Shown here: positions 34,121 through 42,519 of the stretch, piece by piece
Position numbering within the stretch: position 1 is the stretch's first letter
How the letters are laid out: the number at the start of each line of letters is the position of its first letter
Made by a program: the position numbers and the translations under genes
Notes under the pieces: model-generated
What the model was told of the DNA's origin: nothing
The model's input: the letters and a program-made list of their open reading frames with translations, nothing else
Databases searched by the model: none
Assembly (NCBI RefSeq): GCF_900115625.1
Contig: NZ_FOXD01000024.1
Coordinates: forward strand, 1 to 47,046
Direction of reading: 5' to 3'
DNA length: 47,046 nucleotides
DNA from: Salibacterium halotolerans
GTDB lineage: Bacteria; Bacillota; Bacilli; Bacillales; Marinococcaceae

Positions 34121-34951
34121 TTATGCCTGATGTCCATGTCCTTCCTGTACGTAGGATTTCATATCCCGCTGCTGATTCATAAATGCATAGACTAAAATGG
34201 CGGCGGTAATAACCGTAAAAATCCAGAAAACCGGTGTTATGTTTCCCACAAACAGTGCCTGGTGAAACACACCGCCATAGATACCTCCAATGATGGGTCC
34301 GACAACGGGAATCCATGCGTACGCCCAGTCGGAAGGGCCTTTTCCCGGAATAGGCAGAAACGCGTGCGCAATTCTCGGTCCGAGATCGCGTGCGGGGTTA
34401 ATGGCATAGCCTGTAGGTCCGCCGAGGGAAATACCGATAGCTGCGATCAGCAAACCTGTAATAAGCGGATTCAGCCCCTCTGTAAACTCATTCGCGCCGA
34501 TAAACTGCAGTCCGAGCACAAGAATAAATGTGCCGATAACCTCACTGACGAGGTTGGCCGGGTAATTCCGTATCGCGGGGTCTGTCGCGAACACACCGAG
34601 TTTTGCTCCCTTGTCTTCGGTCTTGCTCCAGTGAGCCAGATAATGAAAATAAACAACACATGCACCCAGGATTGCGCCGACCATCTGCCCTGCAATATAG
34701 ACCGGAACGTCCGCCCATGGAAATGTGCCGGCAGCGGCAAATCCAATCGTCACGGCCGGATTGATGTGGGCGCCGGTGAAACTTCCAACGGCATACACAC
34801 CCATGGAAACTGCCAGTCCCCAGCCGATCGAAACGACAATCCAGTCCGCTCCCTGAGACTTGGAACTATGCAATATGACACCGGCTACAACACCGCACCC
34901 CAAAATAACGAGAATCATAGTCCCAAGCAGTTCGCCAAGAAAGGGAGACAT
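34121..34951 (-). CDS. glpF: Glycerol uptake facilitator (aquaglyceroporin)
   Basis: A 276-residue MIP-family channel with six spans and both NPA boxes (GAHINPAVTIG and YAINPARDLGPR); the Asp after the second box marks a glycerol channel rather than a water channel. The ATG at 34951 follows GGAGGGTATATAT; the longer open frame begins in the leader. First gene of glpF-glpK-glpD. Confidence 0.96.
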   Translation of the reverse strand: MSPFLGELLGTMILVILGCGVVAGVILHSSKSQGADWIVVSIGWGLAVSMGVYAVGSFTGAHINPAVTIGFAAAGTFPWADVPVYIAGQMVGAILGACVVYFHYLAHWSKTEDKGAKLGVFATDPAIRNYPANLVSEVIGTFILVLGLQFIGANEFTEGLNPLITGLLIAAIGISLGGPTGYAINPARDLGPRIAHAFLPIPGKGPSDWAYAWIPVVGPIIGGIYGGVFHQALFVGNITPVFWIFTVITAAILVYAFMNQQRDMKSYVQEGHGHQA

Positions 34952-35024
34952 ATATATACCCTCCAGTTTTAATATGATAGCGGTTAATATAGTCATATAA
35001 CAGATAACCAAGGTGACATTCAAC

Positions 35025-35093
35025 AAAAAAAATCACACCTTGCCCTTTTAGATACGGCATACACGATTCCCTGGTATCTAAAAGCCGGTGTGA
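35025..35093 (-). terminator. glpF leader terminator (probable GlpP antitermination target)
   Basis: On the minus strand the leader forms a long hairpin: TCACACC pairs with GGTGTGA (35087-35093 with 35033-35039), and inside it CTTTTAGATAC pairs with GTATCTAAAAG (11 bp). Eight T follow (35025-35032). It lies between the promoter and glpF, so unless it is opened the transcript ends before the gene. Leader terminators of Bacillus glp operons are bypassed by GlpP with glycerol 3-phosphate; GlpP is not in this window. Confidence 0.88.
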
Positions 35094-35129
35094 GTCTCAA
35101 AATCTCCGTCACGTTATTAACCTGTCATT

Positions 35130-35158
35130 ACCTTACAACCAACTGAAAACGTTGTCAA
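35130..35158 (-). promoter_or_regulatory. glpF promoter overlapped by a perfect cre site
   Basis: On the minus strand TTGACA (35153-35158) and TAAGGT (35130-35135) are 17 bp apart. The sequence at 35144-35157 (TGAAAACGTTGTCA on the plus strand) matches all defined positions of the CcpA cre consensus and overlaps the -35 box, so repression by preferred sugars is expected. Confidence 0.82.
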
Positions 35159-35232
35159 CGATTATATTTTTCATTTTTCTACAAAAATGAATGCAGGACC
35201 GGTTTTACGGGAAAAACGTTTTCCTGATTTTT

Positions 35233-36534
35233 TTAATTTCTGGAGCGCGGACCGGCTTCCATTAAAAGATCCACCAGGTGTACCGCTTCCACAGATTCTC
35301 CCTGTCCTTCCCGCTGCACTCCGAGTTTCATCTGCAGAAGACATCCCGGGTTTGTTGTAACGATGGCTTCCGGCGAGGTTTTTTTCACGTCGGCCATTTT
35401 CACATCAAGAATATCCATCGCATCATTATAGTTTACGATATTATAGATGCCTGCCGAGCCGCAGCAGAATCCCGGATTGTCCATATCTTTCAGCGTCAGC
35501 CCCGGAATGCTCTCCATCAGCTCACGCGGCGGCCGGGTGACGCGCTGCACGTTCGTCATGTGACAGGACGGCTGATACGTAATGGTTTTCGGTACGTCTT
35601 TTGAAAATGCCAGTCCGTCGAGTTCGACCAGCACTTCGGAAATATCTTTCACCTTTTCCGTAAAAGCAAGCGCGCGTTCCTGCCAATCGGTTCCTTCTTC
35701 AAACATCCGGTCATATTCGATCAGCTTTGCGCCGCAGCCGCCGGCATTGTTAACGATATAATCGACGTCCTCTTCCTCAAACACCTGAATATTGGCGGCT
35801 GCCTGCTCTTTGGCCATATCTGTTTTGCCGGCATGCGCGTGAAGTGCGCCGCAGCACGTCTGATTTTCAGGAAGAATAACCTCCGCACCTGATAAACGCA
35901 GGAGCTCTACCGTATTCTGATTGGTTTCAAAAAACACGCTGTCCATCACACAACCAGTGAAAAAAGCCACTTTGGCCGCCGGAGTGCCGTCCGGCTTTAC
36001 CCGCCGGCTCCGTGCTTTTCTTTCTTTTGGAGAAGGCTGGGCCGGAACAACCTGCTCAAATTCCCCGAGGTGAAGCGGCGCCATCGACGTTAAACGAAGC
36101 GCTCGGGCCGCTTTCTGCATACCGGAAGCCTGATACAGCCAGGTCGCCTGACCGAGTGCGTTCATCCAGGACGAAGATGGAAAAAAAGAACCGAACAAAA
36201 AGCCTTCCGTCTTCTGCTGCGTTTTTGTTTTGGTCTCATGCTTTTCCAGTGTTTCTTTCGCCGCTTCCAGCAGATCCCCGTACTGCACATCCGTCGGGCA
36301 CACCGTCGTACAGGCCATGCAGCCGAGACACTTCTCGATCGGCTCTTTTAAGTCATCCAGAGAAGCCTTGCCTTCCGCCGCCATTTTAATCAGATTAATA
36401 CGGCCGCGCGGCGAATGGGTCTCCTTTTCCATTGTTTCATAGGTCGGACAGGCTGGCAGGCAGTAGCCGCATTGTACACAGTCGAAGGTCTTGTCATAAG
36501 CGAGTGCATCTTTCAGGGACGTTTCATTACTCAT
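35233..36534 (-). CDS. glcF: Glycolate oxidase iron-sulfur subunit
   Basis: A 433-residue protein with two 4Fe-4S motifs, CVQCGYCLPACP (about 19-30) and CLGCMACTTVCP (about 69-80), followed by two cysteine-rich CCG domains (CCGALHAH and CCGSAG regions). It passes electrons from the flavin subunit to the quinone pool. Its start overlaps the end of glcD (eight bases), and the ATG at 36534 is preferred over a GTG one codon earlier. Lactate-oxidising LutA-type proteins share parts of this layout, but the large N-terminal ferredoxin domain and the glcD partner favour glycolate. Confidence 0.92.
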   Translation of the reverse strand: MSNETSLKDALAYDKTFDCVQCGYCLPACPTYETMEKETHSPRGRINLIKMAAEGKASLDDLKEPIEKCLGCMACTTVCPTDVQYGDLLEAAKETLEKHETKTKTQQKTEGFLFGSFFPSSSWMNALGQATWLYQASGMQKAARALRLTSMAPLHLGEFEQVVPAQPSPKERKARSRRVKPDGTPAAKVAFFTGCVMDSVFFETNQNTVELLRLSGAEVILPENQTCCGALHAHAGKTDMAKEQAAANIQVFEEEDVDYIVNNAGGCGAKLIEYDRMFEEGTDWQERALAFTEKVKDISEVLVELDGLAFSKDVPKTITYQPSCHMTNVQRVTRPPRELMESIPGLTLKDMDNPGFCCGSAGIYNIVNYNDAMDILDVKMADVKKTSPEAIVTTNPGCLLQMKLGVQREGQGESVEAVHLVDLLMEAGPRSRN

Positions 36535-37933
36535 CACGCAGCACCAACCTTGTCTGTCCCTGTTCAGGGAAGATTTTTCCCGGGTTAAGGATGTTATTTG
36601 GATCCCAGGCTTCTTTAATCCGTTTCATCATATCCACGCCGGTTGCGCCGAGTTCCTGTTCCATGAACGCAGACTTCATCGTGCCAATCCCATGTTCGCC
36701 GGAGAGGGTACCGCCGAGATCAATTGCGGCTTCAAAAATTTCCGCCACGGCTCGCTCCACCCGCTCCATTTCTTCCTGGTCCCGTGTATCACACATCACG
36801 TCCGGATGGAGGTTGCCGTCTCCGGCGTGGCCGAACACGACAAGATCAACGTCATACTTTTCTTTAATAGTCCGGAGCCGTCCCATCATCGGGCCGATCT
36901 GGCTCCGCGGTACCGTCGCGTCTTCTGCGACTTTCGTCGGTTTGATGGTGGCTATCGCCGGGGATACGAGCTTTCTCGCCTGCCAGATTTCAGCTGCTTC
37001 CTCCGGCGTATCCGGAATCTGGCTGTCCGTTGCGCCAAGCTCCTGCATAATGCGCTCCACCTCTTTCGTTTCGATCGATATCGCTTCCGGGTGACCGTCG
37101 AGTTCGATGATAAGCACCGCCGCCGCTTCCACCGGCAGACCGATCGGCTTATACTGTTCTACCGCCTGGAGGCACGCCTGATCAACAAATTCCATCTTGG
37201 ACGGCAGAATTCCGGAGGTCAGCGTTTGGGAGATGGCCTGTCCGGCCGTTTCTACGTCATCAAACACCGCCATCAGCGTCTGTACGGCAGGCGGTTTCGG
37301 CACCAGTTTCACGACCGCTTCCGTTATCACACCAAGCGTCCCCTCGGAGCCGATAATCAGTTTCGTCAAGTCGAAACCGGTAACATTCTTGATCGTCCTG
37401 CCGCCGGTTTTCATCACCTCTCCTTCCGGTGTCACAACCTCCAGACCGATCACGTAATCTTTTGTCACCCCATACTTCAACCCGCGCGGACCGCCGGAAT
37501 TCTCCGCCAGATTGCCTCCTATGGTGCACACATGGGCACTGCTTGGATCAGGCGGATACATCAAACCGTACGGCTCCACCGTTTTGTTAATGTCGGCGGT
37601 CAGTACACTGGGCGAGACGACGGCAATCAAGTCATCAGGCGTGACTTCTATTTTTTCCGGCCACTGCACCATATCGAGCACGATCCCGCCTTTTACGGGA
37701 AGCGGCCCGCCGCTCAGACTGGTGGACTGTCCCCGCGGGGTTACCGGCACTCCGTAGGCGTTCGCCGTTTTCATCACATGCACGGTTTCTTCTGTCGTTT
37801 TCACCTGCACTACCGCTTCTGGCAGATGTTCGCCGAAAGACGCATCAAAACTGTAGCTGAACCGGTCGGCCGCCTCCGTCATAATCTGTTTCTCCGGAAG
37901 AACGTCCAACAGCTCCTCCAACCACTTCTGCAT
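36527..37933 (-). CDS. glcD: Glycolate oxidase FAD-linked subunit
   Basis: A 468-residue FAD-linked oxidase. The PCMH-type FAD domain covers about residues 35-215 (VTPRGQSTSLSGGPLPVKGG, then GGNLAENSGGPRGLKYG), and the C-terminal domain holds VFGHAGDGNLHPD (about 375-387), whose His residues belong to the active site of the GlcD / D-lactate dehydrogenase family. It oxidises glycolate (possibly also D-lactate) to glyoxylate. The start follows AAGAAGGG. First of a two-gene operon. Confidence 0.93.
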   Translation of the reverse strand: MQKWLEELLDVLPEKQIMTEAADRFSYSFDASFGEHLPEAVVQVKTTEETVHVMKTANAYGVPVTPRGQSTSLSGGPLPVKGGIVLDMVQWPEKIEVTPDDLIAVVSPSVLTADINKTVEPYGLMYPPDPSSAHVCTIGGNLAENSGGPRGLKYGVTKDYVIGLEVVTPEGEVMKTGGRTIKNVTGFDLTKLIIGSEGTLGVITEAVVKLVPKPPAVQTLMAVFDDVETAGQAISQTLTSGILPSKMEFVDQACLQAVEQYKPIGLPVEAAAVLIIELDGHPEAISIETKEVERIMQELGATDSQIPDTPEEAAEIWQARKLVSPAIATIKPTKVAEDATVPRSQIGPMMGRLRTIKEKYDVDLVVFGHAGDGNLHPDVMCDTRDQEEMERVERAVAEIFEAAIDLGGTLSGEHGIGTMKSAFMEQELGATGVDMMKRIKEAWDPNNILNPGKIFPEQGQTRLVLRDE

Positions 37934-37962
37934 AACGGGCCCTTCTTTCTGCTTTTCTTTTT

Positions 37963-37991
37963 ATTATAAACCTTTCCGGGCAGGCTGAAAA
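37963..37991 (-). promoter_or_regulatory. Promoter of glcDF
   Basis: On the minus strand TTTTCA (37986-37991) and a perfect TATAAT (37963-37968) are 17 bp apart, 30 bp upstream of the glcD start. Confidence 0.65.
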
Positions 37992-38046
37992 TGAAGCGTG
38001 GGACTCGCACAGGTGGGAAAGGGTTGCGGAAAGAAGGCATTTGTAT

Positions 38047-38087
38047 TTACAATGGACTATTGTAAGAAACCCGTATAAGCCTATACG
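38047..38087 (+). promoter_or_regulatory. trhO upstream region with two small inverted repeats
   Basis: TTACAAT/ATTGTAA (38047-38053 and 38059-38065) and CGTATA/TATACG (38072-38077 and 38082-38087) stand next to each other, 40-80 bp before trhO. TTGTAA at 38061-38066 and TATACG at 38082-38087, with about 15-16 bp between, may be the promoter; the inverted repeats would then overlap both boxes. Confidence 0.4.
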
Positions 38088-38127
38088 CGTTTATATCTTG
38101 CAAATATAAAACAAATAGGTGATGAAA

Positions 38128-39093
38128 ATGAAAAATAATTATCAGGTTCTGCTTTATTACAAGTATGTTCCGATCGACGACCCGGAGACGTTTTCGATTG
38201 AACATCTTGACTACTGTAAAGAGCTCGGTCTGCGCGGACGGATTCTCGTGGCCCATGAAGGATTGAACGGCACGGTGTCCGGCACGGTGGAACAGACCAA
38301 TCAATATATGGAAGACCTACGGAAAGATCCGCGTTTCTCCAACATTGAATTCAAAGTCGACCAGGCAGACGGCCACGCCTTTAAAAAGATGCACGTGCGC
38401 CACCGCGACGAAATTGTCTCCTTCCGTCTTGAAGAAGACATTAATCCGAATGAACTCACCGGCAATTACCTGAGCCCAAAAGAGTTTTACGAAAAAATGC
38501 ATCAGGAGAACACGATCATCATCGATGCCCGCAACGACTACGAATATGATCTCGGTCATTTCCGCGGTGCCATCCGCCCGGACATCGACGCGTTCCGGGA
38601 ACTGCCGCAATGGATTGAAGAGCATAAAGAAGAGCTCGAAGGCAAAGAGATTCTCACGTACTGCACCGGAGGCATCCGCTGCGAGAAGTTCTCGGGCTGG
38701 CTGAAAAACAAAGGCTTTGAGAACGTGAACCAGCTTCACGGCGGCATCGTGTCGTACGGCAAAGATGAAGAAGTACAGGGAAAGCTCTGGGACGGCCAGT
38801 GTTACGTCTTCGATGAGCGGATCAGCGTACCGATCAACCAGGAAGAACACGTCGTTGTCGGCCGCGACCACTTTGACGGCGAACCGTGCGAACGCTACGT
38901 CAACTGCGCGTCGCCGGAGTGCAACGACCAGATTCTCTGTTCGGAGGAAAACGAGCACAAATACCTGCGCGGCTGCTCGCCTGAGTGCCGCGTCGATCCG
39001 GAGAACCGCTACATCGTGGAACACTCCATGAATCAGGACGAGTGGGAAGAGCGGTTGAACGAGATTGGCGAAAGTCTGAAACAGAGAGTATAG
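38128..39093 (+). CDS. trhO: tRNA uridine(34) hydroxylase, rhodanese domain protein
   Basis: A 321-residue protein of the TrhO (formerly UPF0176, YbfQ in Bacillus subtilis) family, which makes 5-hydroxyuridine at tRNA position 34 with oxygen. The N-terminal acylphosphatase-like domain (1-100, GLNGTVSG) is followed by a rhodanese domain with the catalytic Cys179 in [10 protein letters not shown]. The C-terminus is rich in paired cysteines ([21 protein letters not shown]), likely a metal site. The ATG at 38128 has AGGTGA five bases upstream; earlier GTG and ATG codons lie in that site. Confidence 0.95.
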   Translation: MKNNYQVLLYYKYVPIDDPETFSIEHLDYCKELGLRGRILVAHEGLNGTVSGTVEQTNQYMEDLRKDPRFSNIEFKVDQADGHAFKKMHVRHRDEIVSFRLEEDINPNELTGNYLSPKEFYEKMHQENTIIIDARNDYEYDLGHFRGAIRPDIDAFRELPQWIEEHKEELEGKEILTYCTGGIRCEKFSGWLKNKGFENVNQLHGGIVSYGKDEEVQGKLWDGQCYVFDERISVPINQEEHVVVGRDHFDGEPCERYVNCASPECNDQILCSEENEHKYLRGCSPECRVDPENRYIVEHSMNQDEWEERLNEIGESLKQRV

Positions 39094-39104
39094 TATACTG
39101 CCGC

Positions 39105-39135
39105 AAAAACTGCCCGCTTTGGGGCAGTTTTTTTA
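39105..39135 (+). terminator. Intrinsic terminator of trhO
   Basis: AAAACTGCCC (39106-39115), a short loop, GGGCAGTTTT (39122-39131) and further T. It directly precedes array D. Confidence 0.93.
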
Positions 39136-39149
39136 TGTGCGACGGTTGA

Positions 39150-39307
39150 GATACAGTCAGAATTCCCATGTTTACATGTGGAACACCGTCTTTTACATGC
39201 CAAATGGAGGCTGTTACCGGCGAACCGGTTCGTTACGTGCGGGATACAGGTATTTACATGCCGAATCAGTAACAATACGAGCGGAATCAAAGGTAATACA
39301 TGCCGAT
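39150..39307 (+). repeat. Array D: eight degenerate copies of TTTACATGCCGAA at 21-bp period
   Basis: Thirteen-base segments related to TTTACATGCCGAA start at 39150, 39171, 39192, 39213, 39232, 39253, 39274 and 39295. The intervals are 21, 21, 21, 19, 21, 21 and 21 bp. The best copies (39192 and 39253) are near-identical; others keep mainly TTAC, the central G and GAA. Spacer bases vary. The array begins 15 bp after the trhO terminator and ends four bases before the -35 box of the Rrf2-type gene. Function unknown. Confidence 0.85.
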
Positions 39308-39310
39308 ACG

Positions 39311-39340
39311 TTGACAGGCAGCCACCGGTACGATTATAGT
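39311..39340 (+). promoter_or_regulatory. Promoter of the Rrf2-family regulator gene
   Basis: A perfect TTGACA (39311-39316) and TATAGT (39335-39340) are 18 bp apart; the predicted start near 39347 lies just before operator 1. Confidence 0.75.
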
Positions 39341-39351
39341 AGAAGTAGATT

Positions 39352-39370
39352 TGTAACCATTCTTGTTACA
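39352..39370 (+). promoter_or_regulatory. Operator 1: TGTAAC-N7-GTTACA
   Basis: A 6-bp perfect inverted repeat with seven-base spacer, directly downstream of the predicted transcription start and 15 bp before the regulator's ATG. The same site recurs at 39820-39838, so it is the likely autorepression operator. Confidence 0.75.
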
Positions 39371-39385
39371 GGAGCGGGATGCATC

Positions 39386-39796
39386 ATGATCAACAGCCGT
39401 CTCAGTGTTGCCATTCATATCTTGTCCCTGCTGGCGTCTCACCCCCATGACCGGCTGACGTCCGAGTACATCGCAGGCAGCGTGCAGACCAATCCCGTCG
39501 TCATCCGGCGCCTGACCGGCATGCTCCGCAAAGCCGGTATTGTCACGTCATCTCCCGGAACAGCAGGGGCCGTACTTACGAAAGCGCCGGTTGAGATTAC
39601 GCTGCTCGATGTGTATGACGCCGTCTTTGCCGGGGAAGAGCTGTTTTCCATTCATGACAAACCGAATCCGGACTGCCGGGTCGGCCGCAACATACAGGAC
39701 ACGCTGGATACACATTTTGAGCGCGCGGAGCAGGCGATGAAAAACGAACTCGCCCGACAGACACTCGCAGACACAGTGGAGCACCTTTTTGCCTGA
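39386..39796 (+). CDS. ywnA: Rrf2-family transcriptional regulator, YwnA-like
   Basis: A 136-residue Rrf2 protein closely resembling Bacillus subtilis YwnA in pattern: the N-terminus MINSRLSVAIHILSLLA, the helix-turn-helix TNPVVIRRLTGMLRKAGIV (about 38-56) and HDKPNPDCRVGRNIQ (about 88-102). It has a single cysteine in the last motif and lacks the three-cysteine iron-sulfur cluster motif of IscR/NsrR. The ATG at 39386 follows GGAGCGGG; the long upstream frame passes through array D and is not coding. Two identical-type operators flank it. The inducing signal is unknown; electrophile or redox sensing through the cysteine is a guess. Confidence 0.88.
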   Translation: MINSRLSVAIHILSLLASHPHDRLTSEYIAGSVQTNPVVIRRLTGMLRKAGIVTSSPGTAGAVLTKAPVEITLLDVYDAVFAGEELFSIHDKPNPDCRVGRNIQDTLDTHFERAEQAMKNELARQTLADTVEHLFA

Positions 39797-39819
39797 AAGG
39801 TGTCTTTCCATGTCGTACC

Positions 39820-39838
39820 TGTAACAGAATCAGTTACA
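39820..39838 (+). promoter_or_regulatory. Operator 2: TGTAAC-N7-GTTACA
   Basis: The same 19-bp inverted repeat as operator 1, here in the gap between the regulator and the NAD(P)-binding protein gene, 27 bp before the latter's ATG. It implies joint control of both genes by the Rrf2 protein. Confidence 0.75.
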
Positions 39839-39865
39839 AAATCATTTCATACAGGAGGAATTCCC

Positions 39866-40501
39866 ATGAACATCGGTATTATCGGAGCAACAGGAAAATC
39901 CGGAGATCTTATTTTAAAAGAAGCACAGCAGCGCGGCCACGACGTAACAGCCATTGTACGCAACCGCTCCAAGCTTGAGCATGATGTGCCTGTTATCGAA
40001 AAAGACATCTTCAACCTGACGCAGGAAGACCTGTCCGGTTTTGACGTTGTCGTTAACGCATTCGGCACAACGCCTGATCAGGGACAACCTCATATCGACG
40101 CAGCTGATGTCCTCACCAAAGCGCTGCAGGGCATAAAAACGCGCCTATTCGTCGTCGGGGGCGCTGCGAGCCTGTATGTCGACGAAGACAAGACAACTCA
40201 GGTCATCGACACGCCGGACTTCCCGGATGCGATCAAACCAATGGCCGGCGGCATGGCCGAAGCCCTCTCCAGACTTCAGAACGCACAAAATCTGAACTGG
40301 ACGTTCCTCAGCCCGGCTGTAGAATTTGACGCAGAAGGCGCGCGCACCGGCACGTACCAAGTCGGCAAAGACCACATGATCACCAACTCGGAGGGTAACA
40401 GCTACATCAGTTACGCCGATTACTCCATCGCCGTTCTCGATGAACTCGAAAACAAAGAGCACGAGAATGAGCGTTATACCGTCATCGGGGAGAAACAATA
40501 A
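39866..40501 (+). CDS. ywnB: NAD(P)-binding Rossmann-fold protein, YwnB-like
   Basis: A 211-residue atypical short-chain dehydrogenase / NmrA-like protein. The dinucleotide-binding motif GIIGATGKSG is at residues 4-13, a second strand has VVNAFGTTPDQG (about 60-71), and VGGAASLYVDE follows near 97-107. Bacillus ywnB stands next to ywnA in the same way. The reaction is not known; such proteins act as NAD(P)H-dependent reductases or nucleotide sensors. The ATG at 39866 follows AGGAGGAATTCCC; the longer frame upstream includes operator 2. Confidence 0.85.
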   Translation: MNIGIIGATGKSGDLILKEAQQRGHDVTAIVRNRSKLEHDVPVIEKDIFNLTQEDLSGFDVVVNAFGTTPDQGQPHIDAADVLTKALQGIKTRLFVVGGAASLYVDEDKTTQVIDTPDFPDAIKPMAGGMAEALSRLQNAQNLNWTFLSPAVEFDAEGARTGTYQVGKDHMITNSEGNSYISYADYSIAVLDELENKEHENERYTVIGEKQ

Positions 40502-40512
40502 ACGAACGGATT

Positions 40513-40557
40513 AAAAACCCGGACGACGCGGTCTTCCAACCGATCGGTCCGGGTTTT
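40513..40557. terminator. Bidirectional terminator between ywnB-like gene and nhaC
   Basis: A stem of about 12 bp with AAAACCCGGAC (left, 40513-40524) and GTCCGGGTTTT (right, 40546-40557); T runs follow on both strands, serving the convergent genes. Confidence 0.92.
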
Positions 40558-40565
40558 TTAAAAGG

Positions 40566-41990
40566 TTATGATGTATTCTCTGTATCCCCGCCGGCGTCCA
40601 CTATGCTTTCGGTATCCTTATCAAGCGGCGTTAGCGTCCAGCCGGTGTAGGCGTAAAACAAGGCGACAAACGGCGTGACCAAGCTGGTGAAGGTAAAGAA
40701 GACATACCCCATGCCGACATCGAGCGTCGTCATCACAAACGCTCCAATCACACCCCATGGAATCAACGGATGCAGCACCGATCCGGCATCTTCGAGCGTC
40801 CGCGACAGATTTTTCGGATGGAGCCCGGCGCTGCGGTAGGAATCCTCCAGCATCTGGCCCGGTAGAATGATGGATAAATACTGCTCCCCGATTACCGCGT
40901 TCACGCCGAAACAGGACAAAACGGTCGAACTGATGACGTTGCCTTTTTTACGGAGAACCTGTTTCAAACTGTTGATCAGCGCGTGGGCGATTCCGATGCC
41001 GCGGAACAACCCTCCGAACCCAAGCGCCACGATGATCAGAGATATTCCTGACAACATACTCTGAAGACCGCCGAGAGAAAGCAGGCTGTCTATCGATTCC
41101 ATCCCGGTATCCGCCGTGTAGCCTTCATGGGCGGCTGTCATGATATCACCAAGGCCTGCCCCCGGAGTGGTATAAAAGGTCGTCAGCACCGCGGCAACGA
41201 GACCAATCGCAAGCGATGGGACCGGTTTGACCCGGCGTGCGGCAAGGCCGATAATGAGCAGCGGGGACAAAAGCGTCACCGGTGTAATCATAAATTCAGA
41301 CTGCATCGTGCGGGCCATTTCATCCACCTGGGACGTATTGGCGCCTCCCCAGCTGTGCGTCAAACCAATAAAGACGAAAATGAGTAACCCAATAAGAAAA
41401 GCCGGAATCGACGTCCAGAGCATGTGGCGGATATGCGCAAACACATCCACCTTGGCCGTAGCCGCCGCCAGATTCGTCGTATCTGACAGCGGTGACAGTT
41501 TATCGCCAAAGATGGCCCCGGACACAATCGCCCCAGCTGTCATCTCAGGCGAGATCCCCATACCGTAGGCGACGCCCATCAGCGAAACACCAATCGTCCC
41601 CATCGCGCTCAAGGAGCTCCCGGTCATCGTGGCCACCACCGCTGTAATAATCACGGCCGTCACAAGAAAGAAACCCGGCGAAAGCACTTGGAGCCCGTAG
41701 AACGTAATCGTCGGTACCGTACCGTTCAAGGCCCATACCCCGATCAATATTCCAATCAGACTTAAAATCAGAATAGCCGGTATCCCGTAGGAAATCCCTT
41801 TTACCATAGACTGCTCCATGTCCTTCCAGCTGTACCCGAGCATCAGACCATATACCGCTGTAATGATCGTCGCCAGCACAATCGGAATGTGCGGCATAAC
41901 CCCGTAGTGAAGAATACTGACACCAAGCACGGCGGTGATCAGAAGAAGCACAACCAGAGACCCAATTAACGTTGCCTGTTTTGTTTTCAT
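40566..41990 (-). CDS. nhaC: Na+/H+ antiporter, NhaC family
   Basis: A 474-residue membrane protein with about twelve spans. Family features include TGSSLSAMGTIGVSLMG (about 123-139), the polar GDKLSPLSDTTNLAAA (about 162-177) and EQYLSIILPGQM (about 373-384). NhaC proteins exchange cytoplasmic Na+ for protons and matter for alkaline or saline growth; the subgroup that also exchanges malate and lactate (MleN) is similar, so substrate specificity is open. It starts after a weak site (GGGGA) and is transcribed alone, away from comQ. Confidence 0.92.
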   Translation of the reverse strand: MKTKQATLIGSLVVLLLITAVLGVSILHYGVMPHIPIVLATIITAVYGLMLGYSWKDMEQSMVKGISYGIPAILILSLIGILIGVWALNGTVPTITFYGLQVLSPGFFLVTAVIITAVVATMTGSSLSAMGTIGVSLMGVAYGMGISPEMTAGAIVSGAIFGDKLSPLSDTTNLAAATAKVDVFAHIRHMLWTSIPAFLIGLLIFVFIGLTHSWGGANTSQVDEMARTMQSEFMITPVTLLSPLLIIGLAARRVKPVPSLAIGLVAAVLTTFYTTPGAGLGDIMTAAHEGYTADTGMESIDSLLSLGGLQSMLSGISLIIVALGFGGLFRGIGIAHALINSLKQVLRKKGNVISSTVLSCFGVNAVIGEQYLSIILPGQMLEDSYRSAGLHPKNLSRTLEDAGSVLHPLIPWGVIGAFVMTTLDVGMGYVFFTFTSLVTPFVALFYAYTGWTLTPLDKDTESIVDAGGDTENTS

Positions 41991-42519
41991 GTCGTCGTTC
42001 CCCGTCTTTCTAAAAAAATAATTCAGTCCGTTATAAAAAATAAAAGAATTTAATAAAATTTCACATCATTTTTTCTTTCATTTTTTAAGATTCAAGTCTT
42101 GTATTCTTTCCATATTTAACTAAAACACAATAATGTTTTACTACACTTTTCGATTATAATGATCTTCACAAATCCTCCTTTCTAATCTACGTAAATTTAA
42201 ATTAACATTACAACAATTAAATTTTAATTTAAGTTTCCATGAAATAAAAGACATTTCATTTCGTTATATTTGTCTAATCTATGCTTATATGCTGGTTAAT
42301 TTTGGCGATTCCTTTTTTACATTGAATAACGTTTTAATTATTACAATCAGAATATATAAATGTAAAATTTCTATAAAAATTTTTACGCAAAATTATACTT
42401 GGCCGACTCTAAATAATTTACTATATGTGTAATACTATCTTACCATTTTATGCTGTATCTAGTTATGATAAGCTAAAATCGAATTTGAAAAGTTCATATA
42501 ATTGAAAGGGAAGTGATTT
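41991..42519. other. AT-rich region between nhaC and comQ
   Basis: 529 bp of very AT-rich DNA with no degQ-like gene, unlike the Bacillus subtilis order degQ-comQ. Two candidate promoters for comQ are TTGGCC/TATATG (42399-42404 and 42422-42427, 17-bp spacing) and TTACCA/TATGAT (42440-42445 and 42464-42469, 18-bp spacing), both imperfect. On the minus strand GAAAGGAGG (42174-42182) precedes a 17-codon frame starting with GTG (42116-42169), which is probably meaningless. Confidence 0.4.

Noticed and set aside
36692-37969. Plus-strand frame of 425 codons opposite glcD
   Set aside because: Antisense shadow, very rich in His, Arg and Phe; the minus strand carries a complete GlcD.
38317-39024. Minus-strand frame of 235 codons opposite trhO
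   Set aside because: Antisense shadow of TrhO, no start signals.
39119-39385. N-terminal extension of the Rrf2-family gene
   Set aside because: The extension translates the terminator tail, array D and the promoter; the family start MINSRL with a ribosome binding site is at 39386.
42116-42169. 17-codon minus-strand frame (GTG start) behind a strong GAAAGGAGG site between nhaC and comQ
   Set aside because: Too short and unsupported; no promoter or terminator is seen with it. Kept only as a note in the intergenic entry.
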